From assembly GCF_000340215.1 (NCBI RefSeq), contig NW_006921532.1, forward strand, positions 6,972,550 to 7,036,549: DNA of 64,000 nt. Direction: 5' to 3'. This DNA is from Pseudocercospora fijiensis CIRAD86 (taxonomy: Eukaryota; Ascomycota; Dothideomycetes; Mycosphaerellales; Mycosphaerellaceae). The position numbers and the translations under genes were made by a program. The notes beneath the pieces were generated by a model that saw nothing but the letters and a program-made list of their open reading frames with translations, ran no database searches and was not told where the DNA came from. Shown here one piece after another: positions 31,894-43,693 of this stretch. Position 1 is the first letter of the stretch, and each line of letters begins with the position of its first letter.

Positions 31894-32100
31894 TCGACCG
31901 TTTCGTCTAATACCGTATCTTCTTTATTTATTACATTATCTGCCTCCGGCGCGGCTATACGACTTTCGACCGTAGTATCTAATACTATAACCTCCTTATC
32001 CGTTATATTATCTAGCTTAGGCGCGGCCGTATAATTCTCGACCGTAGTATCTAATACTATATCCTTATTACTTGCCCTACTCTCTAGCTTAGGCGGAGGC
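31894..32100 (-). repeat. Coding tandem repeat array in O, right part
   Basis: Continuation of the array interrupted by element I. On the minus strand it reads PPPKLESRASNKDIVLDTTVE, then an APKLDN...VLDTTVE unit, then APEADN...VLDETVE: three clear units of about 24 residues, acidic and probably disordered. Confidence 0.7.
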
Positions 32101-32740
32101 GTTAAGCTAGTAATAAATAAGAACTATCCGGCCGATCCTAGACTATCTAATAGTAGCGGTTCCCTATAAGGAGCGTTAATCTTACTATTCCCTATCGCGG
32201 TGTCCTAAGGGTCTCGATCCTCGCTTCTACGATATTCTTTAGCTATTACTCCTTAGAGGAGGTCGAACGTATCGGCCTTATAGTATAGGCGAGACGCGCG
32301 CTATAAATCCGCCTCGAATAATATAACGTTTAGGCGCTTATATCGCGATCGGTACTATAGAAATTTTTACTAAAAAGCTACTGCTTTACGTTCCCCGCGA
32401 CGGACGTAGTTATCGCGCTTAAGGGCCGTTTCTATTCGTCGTCGATAATTAATAGAAAGCTCTCTTATCGTAGGATACTAGAAAGATCGATACTAAATAA
32501 GGGATAGCCTACGTCTACGTATAACGGTTGCCTAAGTAACGTAGTTACGATAACGATATAAGGGTACGCCTAGGCGGATTACGACTCTAAAGGAGGAGTC
32601 GCGCTATAGAGTCGTATCGATTTGCGACGAACTGCGAGGGATTGTCCGGCCTCGCCTTTATCGGTAGAGCTAGCAACCTCTAAAAAAGGCTAGCGCGCTC
32701 TCGTCCGCTTTACTACCCTACGGAGGGTACGGGATAGTAG
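32100..32740 (-). pseudogene. Proximal part of the accessory ORF of element O
   Basis: Follows the chromodomain on the minus strand. Readable pieces are LSINYRRRIETALKRDNYV, RRGERKAVAF and YRSRYKRLNVILFEADL, then the 24-residue repeats. I cannot tell whether it is fused to pol or a separate cistron, because RIP stops hide the true terminator. Confidence 0.45.
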
Positions 32741-35700
32741 GGCCTTCTCTAGAGGGTAGGCGTTATCGTAGATTTTGCGTAGATCGTCTACGCCTATTAA
32801 GTCGTCGATATTATACTATATATTATAGGCGCTCCTATACCCCTTCTACTTTACTAGGTATTAGAGAATAGGCTAGCCCCTCCGGACGACGGTCCTTCGC
32901 TCTAGAAAGCGCTCGATTTCGTAAGAATCGCCCTCGTTATTAGAACCTAGACTATTCTTAGCTACGACGGGCGGGGGCTCGTAATTAACAGTTCTCTTAA
33001 AAGGATCTAGGTCTTTAGGAGCTTTTTCTAACTACGAAACCGATATTACCGGATAGTTACGTATTAATAGCAGCAACTCGAGACGGTAGGCTAGCCGTCC
33101 GACTTTCTCGAGAACCGTAAAAGGCCCTTTAAAATAGTAGCTAAACTTATACGACTAACTAGGCACTTCGTAACTATAGTGCAGGCGAAGCATAATATAG
33201 TTACCTAGCTTAAGGAATAGGGGCTTATACTTGCTATTATATCGTTCTTTTATTTTTACGTTCGCCTAAGTAATCGCGTCCTAGACTTCCTTCTAGATAC
33301 AACTACGCGCTACCGCCCTATTATACGGATAGTCGTATAGTATATCGAGCGAGTCGAGATTCGTCCTTACGCCTATAGCAACCTCGTTTAGCGACTAACC
33401 GGTAGTCGTATTATAGGAGTTATTAAGCGTAGCCTATAGCTATAGGATAAACGTCGTTTAATCCTCGCTAGGATAATCCGCTAACTAGTAACGAATTGCC
33501 GTCTCGACCGTTTAGTTAGTTCGCTCGGATTAACTATCGGTTTAAGGGTAGTAGGCCGTAGACGTAGCTAGCTTCGTATATAGGCGCGAGAAAACGCTTT
33601 TAAAGAAGTCGCTTAGCTAGCGAGGATTACGATTAGCGATAAGCACTGCCGGTATACTTATATCTATTAAGCAAAGCCTATCGATTAGAGCGATACCCTA
33701 GTCGTAGGCCTTCTAGTCCTCTTTACCTAGGACGACTGCTACCTGCTTAGACGTCTTATAAGTAATCGTATATAGTATATTAAATCTATCGGTCGTAACC
33801 GGCAAGGCGGTTACGAGATCTATCGTTATAGTATAGTATAGGCCCTCCGTATTCTAGATCGGGTAAAGTTCGCCGTAAGGAGCATATCGGGGGGTACGTA
33901 AAAGGAGATACTAGTAATAATAATCTAAATAGAGGCGAAGGTAGCGAGCGAGTCGATATATAAAGAAGGAAGCTTAAATACGGTTAAAGACGCGCTAAAG
34001 GCCTTAGTAGTAACGGTTATCGTAAGCCTGCTTAAAGATCTCGCCTATTAAGGCCCGAGGGATATAGAGTCGCTCGCGCCCTAAAGATTAGTTATAGAAA
34101 TATAAGAGGCCGTCCCTTTCGAAGAATCGAATACCTAGCGGACTATTAAACTTATTACCTACGAATAGGTCCGGATTTTTGCTACCCTTATACCGAACTA
34201 GCGTTTTCGTTACCGAAGGTATATTAGCTCCCTTCGAATAGAGACGCTCTAAAGCATTCCGCGCCTACGCTTATCGAACTAGTCGCAAAACCCTAGACTA
34301 ATGTTCGTCGTTATCGTACGCTCGGTTTAACCGACGTCGGAAATCCGGATCTAGCTCTACTAACATCGTATAGAAGTAGGCTACTTCCTCTAGATCGGCT
34401 AAAGAGGGCGTAACGTTAGTATAGTAAGAGAGCGGGTCTAAGTTCTCCTCGTCCGGCGTTAACTTAGGCGACTCTATATCCCCTAGAAGTCGACTAAGGG
34501 CGTCTATAACTAGGTATATCCGCCTTAGACGGTAAACTATATTAACTCGATATTAGGAAAGGAACATTAATACTCTTACTAATTTTAGGTTCTACTTACC
34601 TATATCGGTAGTCGTAGTTATTAATACCGAGTTAGTAAGACCGACTATAGTATAGTAGTCTATAAAGATAGTCGTCGGCCTCGATAAAGCATGTATTAAA
34701 TAGCCTACCTTCTTTACTATTTATACGATTCCCGAGTATTTAAGCTCTATCGGCTAATATTATATCTCCGCCTAAGTTAGGCCTTAGCTTAAGAATAGAA
34801 TAGGCTAAACCTTGTAGTAAGGAAACAACTACGCCTTTCCCTTAGACAGAATAGGGTCTAGGTCCCTATCGATATAGTAGAGCACCGCGCTATAGCTAAA
34901 CTCTTTAAAGGAATCTATATTAGTATATAAGCGATAGTTAGGGTCGAAATAGTATAGGAAGGAGGGCTCGTAGAATATCGATTGTAACAAGCGAAACGCT
35001 TTTACTAGCTCGTCGCAGTACTAATCGTTCTTACCTAGCGTCGTAACGGCGACGTACTGGCGGCGACTATTACCGGTAACTAGCGCCCCTTTTAATAAGC
35101 GTATCTTCTCCGCCTATAGAGGCGCCGCTATTTACGTATAGTATAGGATATATTGCCGCAACTAATTAGTTAGACCGAGATAATGCTCTAGCTTCTATAC
35201 GTTTTCCGGGAACTAAAGTAAGGTAATCGCTGCGATTTTCTCCTTACTCGTAGCTAGACCGAGGCCGCTAACGTACTAACCTAAAAAGGTCGCAGAGGGG
35301 AAGCCTAAGAAAGTCTTCTTCGGACTAATGCTAATCCTTATAGCGTCTAATCTCTAGAAGACCGCTTCTAGATAATCGAGATACTTAGGTAACGTCTACG
35401 AAAATACTACGATATCGTCGATATAAGCTCGCGTAAAGCTACGATAGTCGCGAAGGATCTAATCTAGCTTCTGCTATACGAATTAGACACTATTCGAATA
35501 TCCTATAATAGCGACCTTATACTATTCCTAGCTACGATAAGTATTAATCGTTAATTTGTAACGATCCTCTAGCTTTACGCCCTATTAGTAGAAGAAGGTT
35601 AGATAGTCTATAGTACTAATATACTAGCACCCTACTAACTATATAAAGAGATCCGCCTAGAGCGGTATCTAATAGCTATCGAGGATCGTTACCTTATACC

Positions 35701-36960
35701 TTATTTAAGGCGCGTATATCGACTACCGCCTACGGCTTATTAATTATACCGCCTTTACCGTTAGCAACCCGCTTCTAAACTACGAATACTAGGAAGCCGA
35801 AAGGGGTAGGCTCGGTCGTATATTGCATTTTCCCTTAGCGGTGCAAGTCGTTATATATCTTGTCTACTACCTTACGGTCCCTCTTGCCTAGGTTAATTAT
35901 ACGGGGAGGCGGTAACAGATCTAAGTAGTTCGATACTATAGGGATAGGCATGTAATCGTACTTAGGAATATCGACTACTATTTAGCAATCTATAAAAAGC
36001 TCTAGGTACCGCTCGACCGCTATAGCGATTTAGTCTACCTAGTTATCGTTACCGTAGATCGTTACGCCTAACGCGTACTAGTATTCCCGCTATGTATTTA
36101 GCATATCCCGCGTAGCCGTAAAAGCGTTAGGACTTAATCCCGCTAGTCCGTAGTCGGCTACGTCGATATAGTAGGCCCTAGCAATAGTCCTATTACTTAA
36201 CGAACCGAGTAGCTATCTAGCTCGAATCGTTACTAGAGTCGTCGCATTATTACGAATATATATATAAGAAAAATTAGCGTCTACGACCTAATTATACGCC
36301 GTTACTAACGGCGGAGCTTGTAACGACAATCCCTATATATTGCCTATTAGCTAGACTAAGAAACCGGCGTTAAGAATAAAATCCCGGCCCTTAGGGAGGT
36401 TACTACTATACTTAACTAGCGCGAGGGCGACCGTACGCAGCGCTAATATTACGTCCTCCGCTAGCCTTATAGGGCGCTAAACCGACTTCCCTTTCTTACG
36501 CTTAATAGCTACTTTAAAGTAGGCGTTGTCCTAACTAGCTATAGTAACCGTCCGTACGGGAATATCGATCTTTATTCCCTCTAGAGCAATCGTATCTATA
36601 CCGACTAGGATTTTTGCCTTTAGTTTAGGAACTAGGTAAACCTTACGAGTTATTCGTACTAGGGAGACTATACTATCTGTCTTCGCTACTAGGACAAACA
36701 TGTCTAATACGACGTATTCCCCGGAGCGATGCGCGCCGGTAATACCGCTAATTTCGATCGGTTCGCGTAGTTTACGTACCTCTACGTCTAGGCAATAGCT
36801 TAAAACGAAGTCTTTTTCTATAATAGTAAGCGTATAGCCGGTATCTAGGTAGACCTATATAGATATACTAGATAGTAATAACCGAAGAGGGAAAGTTATA
36901 TATTACTAATTCCGGAATATATAACCTTACTAAGCTAACGGAGGCGCCTTCGACTAAATC
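32740..36960 (-). pseudogene. pol of element O: PR-RT-RNaseH-INT-chromodomain
   Basis: Protease active site Asp-Thr-Gly at 36837-36845 (VYLDTGYTLTIIEKDF). The RT has PKYDYMPIPIVSNYLDLLPP, MQYTTEPTPFGFLVFVV and AVVDIRALNKV. Its catalytic Y-I-D-D at 35414-35425 (AYIDDIVVFS) is intact. The integrase D1 is in TITIDLVTALP (about 33840), the D2 block reads LIANRNPR (expected SDRD), and the E block STAYYP...TDS-SERTN is at about 33540. The chromodomain reads YEIERFLERRTVVRRG, then YLVK and KGYRSAYN. Stops fall at Trp/Gln sites. RT text of the ALNKI type is typical of fungal chromodomain Gypsy elements. Confidence 0.82.
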
Positions 36961-38510
36961 ACTTCCGGGTTTACTAATATACGTTCGATAATAGTAGAAG
37001 GCGTCGTCGCCCCTATATACTCCTTACAAACATACTAGTATAGAAGGTTGCCTAACTTAAATCGCCGCCTATAGACCTTATAAGCGTACTTCGTAGAGGC
37101 AAATAGTTAGATCGCCGCTAGTAGGGACGCTTTAGCCTATAGTACCGAGTTTAACGCTAATAGCGAGCAGTCGCCTACGCCCGTAAAGTAAGCTCCTAAG
37201 CCTAGATCGGAGTCGTAAGAGTCGGTAAAGTAGTTAGCGTCTTCTCCGGCGTTACTAAAATAGCTATAATTATCTACGTCGGTTCTCCTATTATCCTCCT
37301 AACTATCCTCCCGATAGCTATTATCGGCTTAGTTAGTATTATTTATAGTATCGCCTACTTTCTTACTATTATTAGCAAAGTTAGCCTACTTACGAGCTCG
37401 ATCGTTACGCTTTCTATCCTATCGATTAAATAGGCGCGAATCGACTCGCTTTAGATCTTTTAGGAGGAAGGTAGGGCTACTACCCTTCGACGGTCCTTTA
37501 CTATTTCCTACTAGCGGTAGGCGATTCTACTAAGGGGCGTTAGGTAGGCGATTCTGCTAATAGGCGTTAGTAAGGCGTAGTAGGTTCGGTCGGTCGATAT
37601 CGCGGTTCCGGTAGTTAGGGAATACTCTTACTAGAGCGAAGCTTACTAGAGTATAAGAGGCGTTCCCTTTATATCGGTTCTACTAGGCAGCCTTACTAGC
37701 GCGGCTATTATTCCTAGTTATAGCGTCTTAGCGACGATTAGACGAGGACGAAAGTATATACTCCTAGATTAATACCTACTTCTCGTAGTACGTAACCTAC
37801 TTATCGACCTTTATACGACAATTTAGCTCGTCTATGTTTAATTAAAGGCGCGGGTCTATTCGACGGTAAGCTTCTAAGAGCCGGTTCGATTTCCGTACGC
37901 TAGTATTCTTAGCGAGTCGCACCGTCTTAATAATAAAGTCCGTTACTAAACGCCCTAAAGCGATATCCTACCGGTTATAGCGTTACTTATTAAGGAGATC
38001 TATCGCCTTTATCGGAGGGACCTTCTATTTCTTACTAAGATAACGTTCCTAGCGCTTTAGACCGTATCTGCTATAGAGCTTTACTCGGTTATAGCTAGAA
38101 AGGTAACTATAATACTAACTAAGCGCTACCTCTTAAAAGTAAAAAGAGAGGTTAAGACGAACTGTCTCTCGCCCTACGATATAAGTATAATCCTTAGCCG
38201 CTTCGATAAAAGCATATACCGAACGGTATATTATCTTGTTCCCGACTAAGGCGTAGTCTCCCTTACTATAATCCGTAACGCTAAGTAGAGGATCGAAGAA
38301 CCTAAGATACGCTAGATCGAACTATAGCCGCTAGGGGCAGGCGTAGTGCCCCTAGATATAACTCGCTTTAGAAACTAGCGATTCCGCGACGTAGTCCCGA
38401 TAATACTAACAGTATCTACGACGGCGGGCGTGTCTATAATAACTAGCATCTAAGGAGCTATCGTTATCCGACGAGGATTAATCGGAGTCGTCCGAATCCT
38501 TACTATCTAA
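36960..38510 (-). pseudogene. gag of element O (N-terminus cut off by element A)
   Basis: Minus-strand ghost frame with FFDPLLSVTDYSKGDYALVG, NKIIYRSVYAFIEAAKDY, ERYLSKK and RLVTDFIIKTVRLAKNTSV: the capsid pattern of fungal Gypsy gag (expected continuation with a short binding motif region). A basic, Asn/Arg-rich tail follows toward 37300. The upstream acidic segment (SDNDSSLDAS) stops at the junction with element A at 38511. Confidence 0.75.
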
Positions 38511-39456
38511 TATTAGCTAGTAACCGGCCCTATACCTATAGGCCAGTTTTAAGCCTATATAAGAGGCCTCCTTCTATATTGTAGATAGAGCATTAACCTC
38601 GTATAGCACATTGTTTATATTACACTTCTATAATGCCTATATTGTAGGGCTCTAGTTATTAGCCTAAGCGATAGTCTCGTTATCCTATCTTGCTAAATAT
38701 AGCTGCCTATATTGCTATAGGTTATGTTACCCTCGGTAGCCTATACTATTGCTATAAGTAGTAGTAGTAGTATTAGTTTCCGTCCTTTATTAGAGCCGAA
38801 GGTAGGGCTATCTCTTTATATCTAACAGGTTCGGATATGTTAAAGGTAGTCTCTAGGCACGAATAGCTATAACCGAAGCGAGGGCACGATAAGAGCCTAC
38901 GATATAGACGATATAGAAGTATCTTAAAGGGCTATTACGACAAGCAGAGGAACCTCTTAACGAGGGCATCGCTTTAACCCCGAAAAGCTGCAAACCCTTA
39001 GGACTATTATAGCTTAGGGCCTAGTCTATAACTATAGCTAGCTTCTAAGGACTCGGCTCCGGGTCGAAGACCTATTTAGCACCGCTTGCTCGAGATAAGC
39101 CCCGCCTAAGGAGGAGATAGACTAATTACCTATCGGCCTTGCTTAGTTTGCTAAGACTATCTATACGATAGCAATTTCTAGATTATAGGTCGGATGCCTA
39201 GACAGTTCCCCTATTAACCGGGTAGATTGTTTCGGGATTCGCTGCCTCGTTCGGATAGTACTTAGCCTTCTACTAGAAAAAGAAGGTCCCCGCCCCCCTA
39301 CCTAACTAAAGGAGATAACGATAGTTAGTAAAGTAGCTAGTTTCTAGGATCTAGGTGTAAATAGAGATTGCAGTCCCTTCCTCCGAGCGGCTTTTGTCTA
39401 AATTTACTAAACTAAAGCTCCTAGGGATGTCTAGGCGACCCCTAGGAGGCTAAACT
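38511..39456 (+). repeat. Terminal repeat/leader of element A
   Basis: About 945 bp shared with 54054-54956 of copy B. The LTR portion starts at 38511; its 3' limit is not visible because no second LTR of the same copy is present. A (GTA/TAG)n stretch lies at about 38757-38775. A has about 50 bp (about 39322-39372) that B lacks. Confidence 0.7.
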
Positions 39457-39483
39457 CTAATACTACCCCGGGGGTAATATTAG
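39457..39483. repeat. 27-bp palindrome, copy 1 (before gag of A)
   Basis: CTAATACTACCCC followed by GGGGGTAATATTAG. Near-perfect inverted repeat about 80-100 bp upstream of the gag frame. Same motif at eight other sites. Confidence 0.9.
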
Positions 39484-41084
39484 AAGAAAACAGACTAGTA
39501 TACTATTTTCTCGCATAGCAACATCGAACTAAACCTATAATATATACTAAAAATACTTTCCTATAGCATTTCATTTTAACTACTTTATAATAATCGAATA
39601 AGCTCTAGCGAAAGCAAGCATTACGAATTAGCGGAATCTTCGGAATCTAATAACCTACCGGACCCTATTAACGAAGAAATCAGGCGACGACTAGTTGTTA
39701 TAAGCGCTATCGAACTAGGGGCTATCGAGCCTTCTACGCCCGAGGCCCTCTATAATATCGTTATAAAGATAATTTAAGGGCAAACTAACCTTCTCCGTTA
39801 GAATAGGCGTCGCCCGCTAGAGCCGGGAAGTAGTAGGAACCCTTTATTCGAAGGGTAGAACGCTACGGCGCACGTAGAACGCTTTAAGGACAACTTAACC
39901 GAGTACGGACTCGAAGAGGAGTCGGACTAGTATAAGGTCCGGTCCCTTATAAGGACTACTATTACTAAGCTTTACCGAACCCTTAGAACCCTAGTTAGCT
40001 ACCTAGAAAAGGACGACAAGTCTAATGCCGACTAGGAGGTCTTTAAGCAGGCCTTTATAAGGGAGTATCGGGATCGCGATAGCCGTCGCATTAAAGGTAG
40101 TCGTACGTAGCTTAAGAACCTCTATATAGAGAGGCGCACCGAAGATAACGACCTAAAGGAGTATGTCCGCGAGTTTATTAAGTTAGCGGACGGTATTAAC
40201 TAGTAGGACCTCGAGAATTCTTAGAGAACGAGGCTGCTCCTTAAAGGGTTACCGTAGTCTACGGCTAAGCGTGTCTTCCGTCGCTATAAGCTTAGCGAAG
40301 CCAATCCCGAGACCTTTAGGAAGTATAAAGAGGTTCTAGAGGCTGTTAAGGACGATATTAATAGCTCCGCCGATGCGAAGAAGTTTATTTACGGCGAGGA
40401 TAGGAATGACCTAGCTTAGGTAAAGAGCGACGCCTCGGGAAGCAGAGGACCTAAGTTCCTTCCTAAGTCGTAGAGTAGTCCTAAGACTGTAACTCCTACT
40501 ATTATTAAGCACTCTTAGGACGTTACGGACTTAGCTAAGTCCCTAGCCTAGCTTAACCTTAATACGAAAGCACTATAGCGAGTTAGGGAGGTTATTAATA
40601 CTAGTATACTAAAGGATATGCTACCGGTCTACTAGATTTCCGATCCTAACTACCCTAAGGCCCCTTTAGTTAACGTCTACGCTATACGAAAGATCTATTC
40701 TAACTTAGATAGCAAGTACTAGATATGCGGCGGTTTCAAACATGTTCAATTAGACTACCCTATCTAGAAAGAGCTTCTTAAGAGGAAGCTCGTTATATAA
40801 GTAAATAGTCGGTTCTACTATACCGATACCGGCGATAAGATTAACTTCAAGTAGGATCGCAGAGCTCCGAAGCTACCTAAACTTAGGAGTCTTCTAGAGA
40901 AGAAGTATAGTAGTAAGATCGAGTTTAAGGATACTAGGAACAGTACCCTCGCCGCTATTACTAAACGAGAAACTTAGAAGGTTAGGGCAAAACAGGTTAA
41001 GGAGCGGAGTAGTAATAGTACTACTAAGCCTATTAAAGTCAACTTTATGTCTTAGGACCCGGACGCAGTTACTAATGTTTACGC

Positions 41085-41087
41085 GGT
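41085..41087. repeat. Target-site duplication GGT, left of the TIR element
   Basis: GGT recurs at 42059-42061. Removing one GGT plus the element joins TTTACGCGGT to TACTAAG in the gag frame (Tyr-Ala-Val-Thr-Lys). A 4-bp version, GGTC/GGTT, with one C/T change is also possible. Confidence 0.65.
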
Positions 41088-42058
41088 CGTCACGAAAACT
41101 TCTTTTCCGATCGCGACGATCCTATCGATCCTAGCGATCGCGAGCGATCGCGAGCGATCCCGAGCGATCCCGAGCGATCCTGGAACGATAAATAGGTAAC
41201 TTATAAAAGTTAGACTTTTACCTAATACTATACTAAAAATAAAACATTTTTGTCATATATTACTAAGCCGTAAACCTTCTAGATAAAAAGATATAAAGGA
41301 AAGAAAATCGCTTTTTTAGACATTTTGCTTCTAATTTATCTTTTTTTCTACTAGGGTTATAGCTTAGTAATATAGTAGAAAGGTACTCTATTTTTAGTAT
41401 ATTGTTATAAAAAAATATAAAATTTATAGATTTTCTACGAAACTAAAGCTAGGGAAGAGAAATAAGCAATATAGTATTTTAGCTTTTCTAAGTTATACTT
41501 TACTATTTTTAGAAATCTAAAAAATAGAACTTAAAGTTCTATATACTAATAAGAGTATTATAAATTTTTAAGTTATAATACCTAGTAGTTATCTTAGAAT
41601 CTAGAAAAGAATCTCGAGTGTTTCGAGTGTACTTTTTTTCAAAGTTCTGCTTATTAAGCGTCGGCTTTTGAAAGAAACCTTAACGAAATATCGGCTGCAT
41701 TTAACGAAACCTCAACGAAAAAAATTTATTTATAAAAAAAACCTACGAAACCGCTAAATTTGACCTATATAAGTGCGCAATACCTAGAAATACCTCGTAG
41801 TAGCAGATATATACAGAGTAGTAGCACTTGTCCCGCGTCCTTTGCGTTCCTTGCCCTCGAATTTCGGGACGGGCCGTCCCGAAATTCGCGATCGCGAGGA
41901 TCCTGTCGATAGGATCGAGGCCCCGCGATCCCGAGCGATCCTATCTAATAAGATCTTTAACGTGCGATCCTAAGGATCCTAAGGATCCTAAGGATCCTAA
42001 GGATCCTAAGCGATCCTGTCGATAGGATCCTCGCGATCGGAAAAAAAGTTTTCGTAAC
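41088..42058. mobile_element. Non-autonomous TIR DNA element (MITE-like), 971 bp
   Basis: The ends form terminal inverted repeats: left CGTCACGAAAACTTCTTTTC, then CGATCGCGACGATCCTATCGA; the right end, reverse-complemented, matches with 3 differences over 41 bp. Subterminal direct repeats differ at the two ends: a 10-bp unit CGAGCGATCS (41131-41180) on the left and a 9-bp unit TAAGGATCC (41971-42006) on the right. The centre (41190-41780) is AT-rich and keeps CpA and TpG, unlike the surrounding gag, so the element looks little affected by RIP. A perfect hairpin lies at 41858-41888. No transposase is encoded; the 65-codon frame at 41828 consists largely of the repeats (DPKDPKDPKDPK). The superfamily is not recognised; a 3-bp duplication would fit PIF/Harbinger-like enzymes. 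Confidence 0.82.
41858..41888. repeat. Perfect hairpin inside the TIR element
   Basis: 15-bp arms, CGAATTTCGGGACGG and CCGTCCCGAAATTCG, separated by a single G. It is near the right end of the element, just outside the GATC repeats. Confidence 0.9.
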
Positions 42059-43666
42059 GGTTACTAAGAATAGTATAGATGTCTACGCTACTACAAGGTC
42101 CTAAACTTAGTCGTTCTAAACCTAGTCCTAGGGCAAGGGCAAGAGCCCGCAGAACCCTACCCGCCCTAGTACGGCAGCCCCTACTAGGATACTTAAGAAG
42201 CAGGTAGCTAACAAGGCTAAGAAACAGCGAGAATTAGTCGCTAAGACTAAGACACTCTAGACAGCTAAAGACCGTATAACCCGAGCTAGTATAGCTACTC
42301 CGGAGGTACTAGAGACTCCCGATATCGATATAGAGGATGCTACTACCGACCTTAGTAGTACCCTAGGCCTAGCTAACCCGCCGGCCTATAAACGAAAGTT
42401 AGCCGACCTAAAGAGCTTTCGCTTTAATAGGTATATAAAGAAGTATAGTGCCGGGCCTACTAACTCTTACGATATAAAGGCAAATGCTCTCTTCTAGGCT
42501 TTATAGTTCCTAGACCTCAAGTCTAACGTATCTATAAGAGAGCTTCTAGTATACGGTTTGCCTACTAACCTATTCTAGAGCCGGATTCCTAACGATACTA
42601 CCTTTATAAAAGACCTTGTAGCCCTCCGACGCAAATAGGGGCGAGAGGACTATATCGACGTCTCTTCCCTATAGTTCCTTCCTAAATTTTTAGGGGCCTA
42701 GGAGTTAGTAGAAGGCGAATTAGTAACCTACGAGAGCTAGGAGACTATCGATAATACTAACGAAGAGGGGATTAAGGAGATAGGCTAAGGGGATAATAAT
42801 AATGCCGACCCTGCTTCGGTTTCAGTTTCTATTAAGGCTATCTAATTTACTAGCTAATAAATCGGTCGAGTAGGACCTCCTCGACCTAAGGAACTTTACT
42901 CTATCCCTAATAATATAGACCTTTCCGCAGTTACCCGTTCCTTTGCCGTCGTTCCCGCTATCTATATTTAAGTTACTATCGGAAGCTATAGTTAGTAGTT
43001 GCTAGCAATGCTTAATAATAGTTTAGAGTTACTTATTATAAGTAAGCGCTAGGCTAAACAGCTCCGACTACTAATAAATAGAGATATTTCCCTTAGTATA
43101 TAGGGAGTAAATAGGGAGGTTGCGCTAGTAGGTACCTACTATAATGTTATAGTAGACGCTTTCGGTATATACTTTTCCTTTACCTTCTAGATTACCGCTA
43201 ACCCGAATACGCTAATTATTCTAGGTCGTCTATAGTCTCGTATAACCCGGGGTATCTAGCGCAACTGCGACGATAGCTCCTAGGAAGGAACTATTACTAA
43301 CTAGAAGGGCAACCGAGTCGTATTTACTAGTTATATCGGAAACACTAGCTGCAAGTCCTACGAGGATATCCTTACTACTTCTAAGCGCTCTTCGGGAAAC
43401 GCTATAGCGCGGTTATAAGACCGGCAATCTACGCTATAAGTTAGTATAGCTTAAATAGGTTATATCTAGAGGTGCGCCGCTCCGTACGTTAAGGCAAGTT
43501 TCTAGGCTCTATACTAAGGAGGCGAATGCTCGAAGCGATAGCGAGTATAACAACCCGGCAACGACAACCTAGTATACGAATCTCGGTAATAATGCTATCG
43601 TAGGTATCGCCGCCGGAAGCGGATCTACCCGAGCCCGAATCCGAACTAACTAATTAGAGCGCCGAG

Positions 43667-43693
43667 CTAATGCTACCCCGGGGGTATTATTAG
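43667..43693. repeat. 27-bp palindrome, copy 2 (gag-protease/pol border of A)
   Basis: CTAATGCTACCCC followed by GGGGGTATTATTAG, lying between the end of the gag-protease frame and the pol frame. Confidence 0.9.

Larger units (their letters stand above)
31894..38510 (-). mobile_element. Gypsy element O, gag-pol part
   Basis: Read from high to low coordinates on the minus strand: gag (38510 to about 37000), protease, reverse transcriptase, RNase H, integrase, chromodomain (about 32930-32760), then the start of the accessory ORF. Element A is inserted in the N-terminal part of gag at 38510/38511, so the O 5' LTR and gag start are displaced to the right, outside the window. All frames carry RIP-type stops. 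Confidence 0.85.
39560..43650 (+). pseudogene. gag-protease ORF of element A
   Basis: Plus-strand ghost frame split by the TIR element (41088-42058). The N-terminal Ser/Glu-rich part ends in ELGAIEPSTPEALYNIV. The capsid-like helical region has HVERFKDNLTEYGLEEESD, LYRTLRTLVSYLEKDDKSN, LKEYVREFIKLADGIN and RRYKLSEANPETFRKYKEVL. The ICGGFKHVQLDYP motif resembles a knuckle with its last Cys changed to Tyr. After the TIR element, it continues with KRKLADLKSFRFNRYIKKYS. A protease-like segment at about 42965-43250 reads LLAMLNNSLELLIISKR and NVIVDAFGIYFSFTF, with LILGR at its end. Stops occur at Trp/Gln positions. Protease thus sits in the first ORF, separated from RT by a palindrome. Confidence 0.75.

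Noticed and set aside
39457..39483. Palindromes as bacterial-type terminators
   Set aside because: There is no T-run after the stem and the context is a eukaryotic retroelement.
41828..42025. 65-aa open frame with DPKDPKDPK repeats
   Set aside because: It is a translation of the GATC subterminal repeats and the hairpin of the TIR element.
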